The notes under the pieces were generated by a model. The model did no database searches, was not told the origin of the DNA, and saw nothing but the letters and a program-made list of their open reading frames with translations. Shown here piece by piece: positions 30,544 through 40,556 of a stretch of 64,000 bases of DNA. The DNA lies in the NCBI GenBank assembly GCA_029834535.1, contig JAQMWT010000598.1, positions 1 to 64,000 of the forward strand. The letters run 5' to 3'. The stretch is from Chrysophaeum taylorii. Its lineage: Eukaryota; Sar; Pelagophyceae; Pelagomonadales; Pelagomonadaceae. Position numbers and translations under genes: made by a program. The stretch's first letter is position 1; every line of letters starts with the position of its first letter.

Positions 30544-32358
30544 TTAGGATGATGGTGATGATAGATGCTTTGCGACCTTGGCGGAGGGGTGCCGTTGGTC
30601 AAGGCAGACATCGACGGCGCAGGGTCGACTGCGAAATTCGGAAACGGCAAAAGTGACGCGCAGCTTGGTCTTGACAGGCACGGGGGCGCAGAACTCGGTG
30701 GGATGAAAGAAGATTTTGCGGTTGTCGTGGGAGCACTCGATAAAGCCCGTGAGCTTGAAGGGGTCGAACTGGACGACGAGGCCTCGGAAGCGGCGGAAGG
30801 AGGATCGAGGGTAGCGTACGAAGGGGGTCTGGTCGTCGAGGCGAGTCACGTCCTCGGCGAGGTCGTTGCCCGAGCGTCTAAAGGTGCGATAGTACGAGAC
30901 GCGGTCGCCCTCGGCAATTTTGGGGGGGAGTCGCAGCGACATGGCAGTGATCGTCGGAGGAAAGCGATTGTCGTCTTGAAGCACGAAGGCGTGGTTCGAA
31001 GCTATCCAGTAGAGCGTCCCGGTGGCGGCCGGACGGCTCCGCTTGGAGATGTGGTCGTCGTCAGACGACACCGACCGCTGGCGCTTGCCGCGGAGTATTG
31101 CGAGAGACGCGACGACCGCCTCGAGGATTTCGGGATACCCGTCTAGTTCGCGGCGCCACGCGTCAAGGAGATCCAAAACGAAATTCGCGCGCTCGGGTTT
31201 CCCGCTATCCGCGATTCGACGCGCCGCCGGCTCGAGGTTCTTCGAAATCGTGGGGGCCAGGATCGCGCGTTGGTCGGGGTCGGCGCGTTTGAAAAGCGCG
31301 ACGGCGACGTAGACGGCGGCGCCTCCGAGCCTCGGCGCGACGCGCTCTAACTCTCGCGCGACGACGTCGGCGACGTTCCCGAGGGTGTCCGGCAGGTCCA
31401 GCAACGCGTAGGTCCCCTGGACCTTGCCGTTTCCGTCGAAGTCGTTTTCCCACAACACCCCGACGCGGTCCTCCATGAACTGTTGGAGCGACTGGCTCAT
31501 CAACAGATAGCTCACGTGTTTGGGGTCGTTCGCGGGGTCCAATCTCACGGCTCTCACGAGATGCCGTTTAGCACGACGAGCCTCGTCCGCGCGCCCAAAC
31601 TCGGCGAACAGGGGGTCTTTCTCGACAGCCTCGAACACGGTTGCGAGGTGCGCGAGCGCCGTCCTCGCTTCGATGCTCAGCGTCGCGTCCTCGCGCAGCC
31701 GCTGCTCGACCTTGCTCCGCGTGACGAGGTAATGCGTCAAGTCGTAAACGCGGCGAGGCCGCAGCCGCAGCAACGCCATGACCGCACCCTCGACCGCCGC
31801 CACGGCCACCTCGGGTCGGCACGCCTCTTGCGCCGGTTCCTCTTCGTACCCAAAGCACCACTCGCCCGCGCGTCGCGCCCAAGCGATCGCCCTCGAGTGC
31901 CATAGCTCCCACGGTTCGTCGCGTATCTCGGCGAGAGACTCGAACTTGGCCATCAGCTTCTTCACGCCCCGCGTCACCATGGCATTCGTCGACTCCGCGA
32001 CGGCATCTCCTTCTGCCGGTCCTTCTTTTTCCGGTCGCGGTCGTCCGCCGCGACCGTCCGAACCGCCGTCCTCGTCTCCTTCTTCCGCGGGAACAAGAGG
32101 CCGTGCCGGCTCCTGGGTACTCGTGGGTTTTGGCGGTGCCGACATTGCCTCCTCCTCTTTCTGCTCCCTGAGCTCCTTCAGCCACCGTTTGAATCGCTTT
32201 GCGGGCAACACCTTGATACCCTCCAACAACAGCGTGTCCACATCCTGCTCCGAGGCCTCCATCAGGTCGTCGAGCGAGTCGCACGCGTCCAGCACCTTTG
32301 CGCACACCGCGTCACTAAACTTGGCCGTCGCCAGGACCGCTTCCAATGACGCTGCCAT
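30544..32358 (-). CDS. Two-cold-shock-domain protein with helical N-terminal domain (family copy 1)
   Basis: The product has 604 residues. Residues 1-65 are a small helical domain (LDDLMEASEQDVDTLLLEGI, KVLPAKRFKRWLKELR), SAM- or DEK-like in look. After an acidic linker comes a helical middle (about 140-440) with WELWHSRAIAWARRAGEWCF, YDLTHYLVTRSKVEQRLRED and SYLLMSQSLQQFMEDRVGVL. The end holds two beta-rich segments of cold-shock (OB) type: GTLYWIASNHAFVLQDDNRF and FRGLVVQFDPFKLTGFIECS ... KIFFHPTEFC. The latter keeps the GFI and IFFH signatures of RNA-binding cold-shock domains. RNA binding is therefore likely. The biological role is unknown. A paralogue lies at 45915-47879. Single exon. 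Confidence 0.75.
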   Translation of the reverse strand: MAASLEAVLATAKFSDAVCAKVLDACDSLDDLMEASEQDVDTLLLEGIKVLPAKRFKRWLKELREQKEEEAMSAPPKPTSTQEPARPLVPAEEGDEDGGSDGRGGRPRPEKEGPAEGDAVAESTNAMVTRGVKKLMAKFESLAEIRDEPWELWHSRAIAWARRAGEWCFGYEEEPAQEACRPEVAVAAVEGAVMALLRLRPRRVYDLTHYLVTRSKVEQRLREDATLSIEARTALAHLATVFEAVEKDPLFAEFGRADEARRAKRHLVRAVRLDPANDPKHVSYLLMSQSLQQFMEDRVGVLWENDFDGNGKVQGTYALLDLPDTLGNVADVVARELERVAPRLGGAAVYVAVALFKRADPDQRAILAPTISKNLEPAARRIADSGKPERANFVLDLLDAWRRELDGYPEILEAVVASLAILRGKRQRSVSSDDDHISKRSRPAATGTLYWIASNHAFVLQDDNRFPPTITAMSLRLPPKIAEGDRVSYYRTFRRSGNDLAEDVTRLDDQTPFVRYPRSSFRRFRGLVVQFDPFKLTGFIECSHDNRKIFFHPTEFCAPVPVKTKLRVTFAVSEFRSRPCAVDVCLDQRHPSAKVAKHLSSPSS

Positions 32359-32429
32359 ACTTCTTGATGATATTCTTCTTCTTCACCACCTCTAAAAGAA
32401 GTGAGTGGCGGAGCTAGTGGTAGTTGTAT

Positions 32430-32507
32430 TGTGAGGAAGCTATGACACTTACCCCTGCACCACGTCCCCATTATAGTTCTCTCATCCCCATTTCAGTTCT
32501 TCTCACA
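32430..32507 (+). repeat. 5' LTR of element C (78 bp)
   Basis: TG...CA ends. It contains a 20-bp internal duplication (tccccattatagttctctca followed by a close copy). It differs from the 3' LTR mainly by 3 bp (ttcttctcaca versus ttctcaca). Confidence 0.92.
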
Positions 32508-32596
32508 TGGCAGCAGGTGTTCTCCACGGTTGAGCCTCTGCTTGACTTCGTGGCGACACCTCCTCGGCTTCAGTTCATTGCTACGTGTTCGGTTCG

Positions 32597-33380
32597 TTAT
32601 CGTTTATCATGTCCTCGATCGAAATTAAAGATAGCAAGCTTTCGCACAAACTTGATGCCTTCAGCGGTGAGCGACATTTTTTTTTTTTTCCCACCAATGG
32701 CACGTCGTCTTGAGAACATGATCATCTCCACCGGCGATCACATTATCTCGACCAACGATCCTTGGACAAGCATCTCAGCATCTCGCTGCTCTGCAGAAGC
32801 ATCTCGCTGCTCTGAAGGCGAATTTCGCGTCAAGCAACAACGTTGATATCCATGAAAACCGCGACATGAACTTCACGCGACTTTACAAGCGCATTACCGA
32901 TGTCTACATGGGCCATGGGGATCGCGTAGCGAACTTCCTCAACAAGTTCATCATCGGAGTGTACAAGTTGCTCGGCATTGTACCTATCACCGGAGTTCAA
33001 GTTGCTCGGCACTGTACCAATCACCGGAGTCAAGTTGCTCGGCATTGTACCTGATCCGACACACCCTCGAGTGGGTCTTCGCATTTGACTACGTGCATCG
33101 TGCTTCAAGCCTTACTGGCTTTGTTTTATCGTCTCGCGTTTCGTACCGATGAATGTGGTTGTACCCTCGAGAAGTTCAACAACAATCAATTTCGATGGCA
33201 TGCACAACCACTTCCGCCGCGCTATCCGCCGCGTCGTCAGCCACGACTTCAGACTCTTCCAACTGACCTACCCTAGACGCCCCCCTTTCCCAACAAACTG
33301 GCTCTACTCGATTCCGACGCACTACCCGATGTCCTTTTGGCGGCTGCAAGGATCACTTTAAGGGGGACTGCCGCAAGTTT
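32597..33380 (+). pseudogene. Gag remnant of element C
   Basis: MSSIEIKDSKLSHKLDAFSG and ARRLENMIISTGDHIIST match the Gag of element D, as does MNFTLY-like sequence at 32867-32900. Stops, a T run (32675-32689) and deletions break it. A knuckle-like CPFGGCKDHFKGDC at 33330-33371 has unusual spacing (CX4CX2HX4C instead of CX2CX4HX4C). Confidence 0.75.
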
Positions 33381-33799
33381 CAAAGTTCCTAGCTATTCCT
33401 CGACAACGCCCTACCCACCATCGCCGTTCTTCTCAACAGCGCAACACTTCCAATGACTCCAACAACACCCAACAACTGTTACAACACCAACCCACCAAAA
33501 CCACCAGCAACACTACCTTTTCTGCTCCTATGCCTACTCCAACCTTGACTGATTCTAGTTCCACTCCGCCGCTTTTCTTAATACCACCACCTATTACACC
33601 CCCTTCACCGCCTTAAACGGCCGCACCCAACGTCTCACATCCACCTACCGATACTCTATCTTATCATCTTTGCACCTTTCTGCCAATCAAGATAATTCCA
33701 AGTTAGCGTGTGTACCGCCGAATGTCTGATGCATGCACATCAACAACCCCATCCCACGGAAGCCCCTCGTTTTTGTTTTTAGCTCCCATTGCACAGGCG

Positions 33800-34068
33800 C
33801 CCTTCGTTCTGTACTTTCAGCCATTCGTTGCTCCCCTCCTCGTTCTGTATTTTCACCTCGTCGTTGCTCCTCTCCTCGTTCTGTATTTCGCCCTTGTCGT
33901 TGCTTCACTCCCCGTTGTGCATTTTCAGCTATTCGTTGATCCACTCCCCGTTGTGCATTTTCACCTATTCGTTGATCCACTCCCCGTTCTGCATTTTCAG
34001 CTATTCGTTGATCCACTCTCCGTTGTGCAGTTTTCACCTATTCGTTGATCCACTCCTCGTTGTGCTTG
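33800..34068. repeat. 36-bp minisatellite inside element C
   Basis: About seven copies of a 36-bp unit such as cattcgttgatccactcccc with its flank. The plus strand could read as a 12-residue repeat (FVDPLPVVHFHL) and the minus strand as an Arg/Gln/Asn-rich repeat. Neither is a credible gene. Confidence 0.85.
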
Positions 34069-35093
34069 TCGGTTTTGGTAAAACCAGCGCATCACGTTCC
34101 ATCGCGCATTTCACCTGCCACAACTAAGCTGTGCCTGTCAATTTTTCGCGTGTGCAGTTTTCGTGCTTCCTATGTGGTTGGATCGCTCATCTTCGGGATC
34201 CTGGACAGACGCTTCTTTGCTGTGTGATTTGTGGTTCTCCTTCACGCACTATCGCTTTTTCGCCGCTTTTCTGACCTTTAAAATTCGGTTTTGTTATCGA
34301 CGTGAATTCCGTGCTCAGCACCCGCGACGCTATCTGCAATGTTCTTACGTGCCACTGCGACGCTATCTGCAAGCTATCTGCAACGTTCTTACGTGCCACA
34401 ACTGTTTTGCCACTGTCGCCAACTTCTACCGCAGTCTATTCGAGTGTGACGAGCGAAGCTCGCCGCTTGCTCCTCCAACGTTGGCCCATATGGCAACTTC
34501 GTTCTTCCGAATGCGAAAACGGGCCACTTTCTTATCTTCCACAGCAGGCTGGCATACAGCAGCCTGGTCTACCCGTGTTCGTTCCTTACACCGCTGGCGC
34601 GTCCGAAGTCTTCCATCTTCGCGTACAGGACGTGGTCGTGCCCATGGCAACTTGCTCGCACCACAACAACCAAACACCCACGTTCGCATCAAACCTGTTT
34701 ACGCTTGTTTTTGCTTCTGTCGACTCCGACCATCGTCATAACCTGGTCACCATACAACATATCTGCCCAAAGGCCACGTTCTCATCAGACGTCTGGTACA
34801 CTGCCATCATATATACCAGCCTGTGTTCCCGCTATCTTTACCCCGCTGCGATCCTCAGTGGCAACAATCGCTTAACGCAAGTCTCCCCAGCACTTTTGTC
34901 GCTCCTGTTCTTCAGACCTCGATTTTGCTGACAGTTTCACTTACCCGATTTCCTGCAATGTCAACCACCGAAGGCACTTCAACGTTGTTCTGACTTTCTC
35001 GAATCACGCTTCCAAGCTCTCGTCTATTGTTGCCCCATTGTCACCTGTTCTTGCTGTTGCCCGATTGTCACCTGTTCTTCCGCTGTTGCCCCC
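34069..35093 (+). other. Internal region of element C replacing the integrase core
   Basis: No DDE integrase motifs are readable here. From 34711 on it matches the start of element E (63900 downward). PAAILSGNNRLTQV in both resembles the integrase tail PAAILTGDKWPTKA of element D, so the catalytic part was lost before C and E parted. Confidence 0.5.
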
Positions 35094-37275
35094 TTGTCCG
35101 CTGTTGCCCCCTTGCCCCCTGTGTTTGATGAGAATGCGCCGGTTTTACTGGGACTGATCACCCCATCACGTGAACCGACCATTCTACGAGCTCATAAACT
35201 CCGACGCACCAAAGAGAGAAAACAACAGAAAGTGCAAAAGAGAGAAAACAACAGAAAGTGCAAAACAAAGTCGAGCAAACCAGAGCCGACAAAACCAAAG
35301 AGCCCAAAACCCCCTGAGGAAAGTGCAAAACAAAGTCGAGCCAAACGGAGCCGACCGCGCAAAGTCGACCAAAGCGCATTACAACAACCAACAATCTTTC
35401 ATACTGGCGTTTGTCAACAACGCAATGTCGATTCTGTTTCATCCTGTCACAATGTCGATTCTGTTTCCTCTGTCGCTTCTGTTTCCTTCTGTAACTCTTT
35501 GTATGTCTCTTATGTTAGCTTTCGTTTGTTAGTTCATTATGTCTTCCTTCCCTTTTGTTTAGCTAACACCCTTGTTGATCCCCATGCACATGTTTATTAC
35601 TCTGCTTCCGAAGAAACCTCTCAGTATTCATACATTGACGAAACTACCGTTACTTCCACCCATTTACGTGAAGCTTTAGCTCAGACCAATCCTGAGCGTC
35701 CTGGCTGGTTGCAAGCCATCGCCAAAGAGTATCGCTCCCTTGGTCAGCTTGGTTGCTGGGATGTTGTTCGCCTTCCTTCGATGATGATGATGTTTCTGGC
35801 AACATTTATACCCTCAAGTGGACCTTCCGCTAGAAGTATGACTCTGGCAGCTTCAAATCGTACAAGGCTCGCCTCGTTGTCCGCGGTTACACGCAGGTTC
35901 ACGGCATTGCTTACCACGACACGTGCCGTCCTGTAGATGTCATCTATGCTTTCATACAAGCCCCTGTCTGGCGTTGCTGTTCACGACTGGGATTAGCATA
36001 AGTTGGATGTCAACTCCGCTTTTATCCAAGCTCTCATTGACGAAGACAGCTATGTCTGGCCACACGAAGGTTATGCTCCTCGCCAACCCACCGATGGTTT
36101 CAAAATCATTTACACGCTCCGTCGCTCTTGGTATGGTTGCAAACAAGCTTGTCGTAATTGGTGGCTTTATTTGGCACGCTTTCTCGTCAATGACTGTGGC
36201 TTCGTCCGCGGATCTGGTGACACTTGCAGCTACACACTCATGCTTAAGTCTACTGTCGTTCAGCGCCTTGTTCTCGTCGTTGATGATCTTCTTGTGGCGC
36301 ACCCCCGTTCTTGCATTGGCCATTACCAAGCTTCCTTTTTTGCGTTTTTCAAAGCCTTCCCACTTCCGTTGGTCTCCGCCTTACGCGTGCTCGCGCACGT
36401 CGCAAGCTCGGTATCTACCAATCCCATGCTATCCGTGAAATCCTCACCGAACATCGCTTCATCAACAGTAAACCAGAATTTACTCCCGCTCCCAATGGTT
36501 CTTCCTCTTTCTGCGGCTGCTTCTCCTGCACCTGGCTCCCCTGCTCACGTCTTCATGGCACGCATCCCTTTTTCGTCGTATTCTCCGTTGTGTCTTGTTT
36601 CTTCCTGTTATGCCTCGCCCTGATATCACTTGGACCGTCAATACGTGACGTCCCCATTATAGTTCTCACATCCCCATTTCAGTTCTCACATCAGTGTGCG
36701 CGTTTTTTCCCACAATCCTGGTAAACCCCACTGGCACGCTTTATCCCACACTCTTCGTTACCTCAATGGTTCTCACGATCTTGCCCTTGTTCTTGGTCGC
36801 GATTCTACCCTTCGTCTCTGTGGTTATTCCGACTCCAGCTGGGCCGACGACCCTGATGACCGCCACTCCACAACTGTTTCTTTGTTTTCTCCTTGCTGGC
36901 TCTATGATAGCCTACTGCTCCCGCTCGCAGTACTTACTTGCTCGCTTTTCTTTTGAAGCTGAATTGCTCGCTTTTTACGCCGCTACTGCTGAGCTCTCTT
37001 GGCTTCTCCAACTTTTTGATGACTTTGATCTCCCTCGTCACACGGTACCAATGTATGTCGATAATAGCACCACCGTCTCCCAAGTCCGTCTCCAATGTCT
37101 CACGCGGCGCACCCGCCATATTGATATTCGCTTTTACAGCACCGCCGAATATCATCGCAACCACATCATTGATCTCCAACACAATCCCCGCCTTGACAAC
37201 CTTCGCGATATCTTCACCCGTCGTACGGAAGCTCCTCCCTTTTTCCGGCTTCGTGCTCGTTACCTCACCTCGTGA
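35094..37275 (+). pseudogene. Reverse transcriptase/RNase H remnant of element C
   Basis: Frames at 35094-35936, 36003-36623, 36696-36956 and up to 37275 give copia RT and RNase H: RPGWLQAIAKEYRSLGQLGC, IIYTLRRSWYGCKQACRNWW, LVLVVDDLLVAHP, CGYSDSSWADDPDDRHST, SFEAELLAFYAATAELSWLL and MYVDNSTTVSQVRLQCLTRR. Many frame changes occur. Where element D has NIVTIRFFLTF, C has a displaced copy of the AFIQAP segment (DVIYAFIQAPVWRCC), also found in E. A 42-bp LTR tail is inserted at about 36651-36692. Confidence 0.85.
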
Positions 37276-37340
37276 CTTCGCCCGACATCTCCTGTCTCTT
37301 TCTGCCACAATGCCTTTCCTGACGTCTTCCTTCCTAATCT

Positions 37341-37441
37341 GTGAGGACCTCACTTACCCCTTTTTCCTTTTCTTTCTTTTCCAGCACCTGTGTGAGGACC
37401 TCACTTACCCCTTTTTCCTTTTCTTTCTTTTCCAGCACATG
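37341..37441 (+). repeat. Two 51-bp tandem units before the 3' LTR of element C
   Basis: Each begins gtgaggacctcacttacccc and ends in a pyrimidine-rich stretch plus ccagcac. The first bases imitate the LTR start, so each unit looks like an LTR beginning. Two similar units in reverse sit at 37741-37840 beside the LTR of element D. Confidence 0.85.
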
Positions 37442-37516
37442 TGTGAGGAAGCTATGACACTTACCCCTGCACCACGTCCCCATTATAGTTCTCTCATCCC
37501 CATTTCAGTTCTCACA
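37442..37516 (+). repeat. 3' LTR of element C (75 bp)
   Basis: TGTGAGGAAGC start and CTCACA end, followed by the target-site duplication TGTAT. Confidence 0.92.
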
Positions 37517-37521
37517 TGTAT

Positions 37522-37635
37522 AGTCTTTAAATATCGACTGCTAAGAGGGGTGTGTGTGTGGGGAGCATGAAGGATGTGGGTTGGTTTGTGGGGTATGAGG
37601 GATGTGCCTGACGGCATGAGATGCACATGTATAGT
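37522..37635. repeat. Short repeat shared with 60240-60345 (opposite strand)
   Basis: The block tcgactgctaagaggggtgt, followed by a GT-rich run and gagcatgaaggatgtgggtt, recurs inverted at 60240-60345. The part tcttagcagtcgac also recurs at 60371 and 61460. This is the host DNA between elements C and D. Confidence 0.8.
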
Positions 37636-37640
37636 CTAGT

Positions 37641-37736
37641 TGTTACGAATGGAATGAGGCGTTAGACTAGCGATAAGAGAAAGACGTATGGATACTGGAT
37701 ACGTGGTGCAGGGGTAAGTGTCATAGCTTCCTCACT
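37641..37736 (-). repeat. 3' LTR of element D (96 bp)
   Basis: It shares its first 35 bases with the LTRs of C and E, then has its own sequence ending TTCGTAACA on the minus strand. Its outermost base at 37736 differs from the other LTR. Confidence 0.92.
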
Positions 37737-37913
37737 CAGGTGCTGGAAAAGAAAGAAAAGGAAAAAGGGGTAAGTGAGGTCCTCACACAGGTGCTGTAAA
37801 AAGAAAGAAAAAGGAAAAAGGGGTAAGTGAGACGCTCACAGAGGAGAAGCTTTGAGGAAGACGTCATAGAGGCATTGTGGCAAGAAAGAAAACAACAGAG
37901 ATCATGACGAAGA

Positions 37914-38846
37914 TCACGAAGTGAGGTAAAGAGCACGAAGCCGGAGGAAAGAAGGAGCTTCCGTATTGCGGGTGAAAATGTCGCTAAGATTGTGAAGGCG
38001 GGGTATGTGTTTGAGATCAATGATGTGGTTGCGATGATATTCGGCGGTACTGTAAAAGCGAATGTCAGTATGGCGGGTGCGCCGTGTGAGACATTGGAGA
38101 CGGACTTGGGTGACGGTGGTGCTATTATCAACATACATTGGGACCGTGTGACGAGGGAGATCAAAGTCATCAAAAAGTTTGAGAAGCCAAGAGAGCTCAG
38201 CAGTAGCAGCGTAAAGAGCGAGCAATTCAGCTTCAAAAGAAGAGCGAGCAAGTAAGTACTGCGAGCGGGAGCAGTAGGCTATCATAGAGCCAGCAAGGAG
38301 AAAACAAAAACCAGTTGTAGAGTGGCGGTCATCAGGGTCGTCGGCCCAGCTGGAGTCGGAATAACCACAGAGATGAAGGGTAGAATCGCGACCAAGAATA
38401 AGGGCAAGATCCTGAGAACCGTTGAGATAACGCAGAGTGTGGGATAAAGCGTGCCAGTGGGGTTTACCAGGATTGTGGGGAAAACGCGCAAACTGATTGA
38501 CGGACCAAGTGATATCAGGGCGAGTCATGATGGAGATGAAGAGGACACAGCCAACAATACGGCGAAAAGGGATGCGTGCCATGAAAATGTGATCTGGAGA
38601 ACCAGGAGTAGGACAATCAGCCGCAGAAAGATGAAGACCTTTGGGAGCGGGAGTGAGTTCGGGTTTACTGTTGATGAACCGATGTTCGGTAAGGATTTCA
38701 CGGATAGCATGGGATTGGTCAAGAGTGAGGGTTCTCCGAGGGCGATCACGCGTAATGCGAAGACCAACGTAAGAGGTGAGATCAAGTTCATTGACGTCAG
38801 TGAAAGCGCGGAAACGGAGGAAAAGGCTTGGTAATGGCCAATGCAA
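37914..38846 (-). pseudogene. RNase H and end of RT, element D
   Basis: This frame of 310 codons has YVGLRITRDRPRRTLTLDQS, GCVLFISIMTRPDITWSVNQ, HALSHTLRYLNGSQDLALIL, CGYSDSSWADDPDDRHSTTG, SFEAELLALYAATAELSWLL and YVDNSTTVTQVRLQCLTRRT, the full copia RNase H domain. It is a different frame from the polymerase part upstream, so as sequenced it is not translated with it. Confidence 0.85.
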
Positions 38847-39657
38847 TGACGAGGGTGCGCCACAAGAAGATCATCAACGACCAAAACGAGACGTAGCACG
38901 ACGGTAGAATTGAGCACGAGCTTGTAGTGGCAAGTGTCACCAGATCCGCGGACGAAGCCAAAATCATTGAGAAGGAAGCGTTCCAAATAAAGCCACCACT
39001 TGCGACAAGCTTGTTTGCAACCATACCAAGAGCGACGGAGCTTGTAAACGATTTTGGAACCATCGGTGGGTTGGCGAGGAGCATAGCCTTCGGGTGGCCA
39101 GACATAGATGTCTTCGTCAATGGGAGCTTGAATAAAAGCGGAGCTGACATCCAACTTGTGCAAATCCCAGTCATGAACAGCGACAAAGGTTAGAAAGAAA
39201 CGGATCGTGACGATGTTGGCAACCGGTGAGTAGGTGTCATGATAATCAATGCCGTGAACCTGGGTGTAACCGCGGACAACGAGGCGAGCCTTGTACGATT
39301 TGAAGCTGCCAGAGTCATACTTCTTGCGGAAGGTCCACTTGCGGGTATAAATGTTGCCAGAAACATCATCATCATCGAAGGAAGGCGAACAACATCCCAG
39401 CAACCAAGCTGACCAAGGGAGCGATACTCTTTGGCGATGGCTTGCAACCAGCCAGGACTCTCAGGATTGGTCGGAGCTAAAGCTTCACGTAAATGGGTGG
39501 AAGTAATAGTAGTTTCGTCAAGGTCTGAATACTGAGACATTTCTTCGGAAGCAGAGTAATAAACGTGTGCATGGGGATCAACAAGGGTGTTAGCTAAACA
39601 AAGGGGGAGGAAGACATAATGAACTAACAAACGAAAGCTAACAGAAGAGACACACAA
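38525..39657 (-). pseudogene. Reverse transcriptase of element D (in two frames)
   Basis: The start (39657-39300) gives SPGWLQAIAKEYRSLGQLGC in one frame. From 39403 another frame gives KWTFRKKYDSGSFKSYKARL, VVRGYTQVHGIDYHDTYSPV, LHKLDVSSAFIQAPIDEDIY, LRRSWYGCKQACRKWWLYLE and LVLVVDDLLVAHP. The catalytic Asp residues are present. A frame change lies near 39380-39400, at a run of ATG/ATC triplets. Confidence 0.85.
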
Positions 39658-40556
39658 AGAGTTACAGGAGGAAACAGAAGCGACAGAGGAAACAGAATCG
39701 ACATCGTGACAGGAGGAAACAGAATCGCCCGTAAAAAAAAGTTTGTTGGTTGTCGTAACGCGCGTTGGTCGACTTTGCGCGGCCGGCCCCGTCTGGCGCG
39801 ACGTAATGGTGCACGTTTCGTATTGTCCGGTAACAGTGTAGTCAGTGACGGTTGAGTTGTTTCAGGGGTGATCAGTCCCGATAAGGCCGGCTCCGGAGCA
39901 TCAAAAACAGAAGACATGGGCGCGACGGCGGAAGATAAACGAGGGTCGTAATAAAACAAGTCAGGAAAACGAGAATCCACTAGAGACGGAGGAAGGGGTT
40001 GAGAGGACGGTGACTTACGCAGAGCGAAATTTTCGTCAAAAACAACATCAATCGAGGTGTGGATGACAGGACCTGTGGGGCGTTGAAGCAATATGCGATA
40101 TCCAGGGCCTGCAGAGGGATACCCAATGAAGATACCGGTTATAGCTTTGGTAGGCCATTTGTCGCCAGTGAGAATTGCTGCTGGACAGCCCCAAACACGA
40201 AGAAAATCGACACGTGGTAGAGTTTCATGTAGCATTTCATATGGCGTCATATATCCAGGATTAGAGGCATTTGGCATACGCTCAGAGATGAAGTCAGCCG
40301 TTTCCATGGCCCAACGCCAAAAATCAGGTGGACGGTGCGCATGTACCAAAAGAGTGCAAGTAATATCAGCGGTTGCGCGATGAGAGCGTTCCACAACACC
40401 GGAAAAAGCGTGCGCCTGTGAAGTTTTGGACTGAGCTGCAGGAGCGCGATTAAGCGCAAAATTGTTGCCCAGACAGAAGGTTTCGAATTGGCCCATAAGA
40501 GAGCGGTCACGATCGGTGTAGATGAGGGCAATGCGATATCCGAATGGGCGAACCAC
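39624..40556 (-). pseudogene. Integrase core end and C-terminal region, element D
   Basis: ALIYTDRDRSLMGQFETFC carries the second catalytic Asp and AFSGVVERSHRATADI the Glu of the DDE integrase. PYEMLHETLPRVDFLRVWGC, PAAILTGDKWPTKA and GIFIGYP form the copia integrase C-terminal motif. A basic Pro-rich linker follows. The frame is offset from the integrase start upstream. Confidence 0.85.

Larger units (their letters stand above)
32430..37516 (+). mobile_element. Copia element C with 75/78-bp LTRs and TSD (defective)
   Basis: The borders are certain: TGTAT at 32425-32429 and 37517-37521 flanks LTRs that start TGTGAGGAAGC and end CTCACA. A primer-binding-site-like TGGCAGCAGGTGTTC follows the 5' LTR. 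Inside are a broken gag, a 36-bp minisatellite, a region without the integrase catalytic core, and broken RT/RNase H. Total 5087 bp. It inserted between the cold-shock-domain gene and a small repeat related to 60240-60345. Confidence 0.92.

Noticed and set aside
33800-34068. 12-residue repeat protein from the 36-bp minisatellite
   Set aside because: Both strands give open repeats only because the unit is a multiple of three. It lies inside a defective retroelement with no start context.
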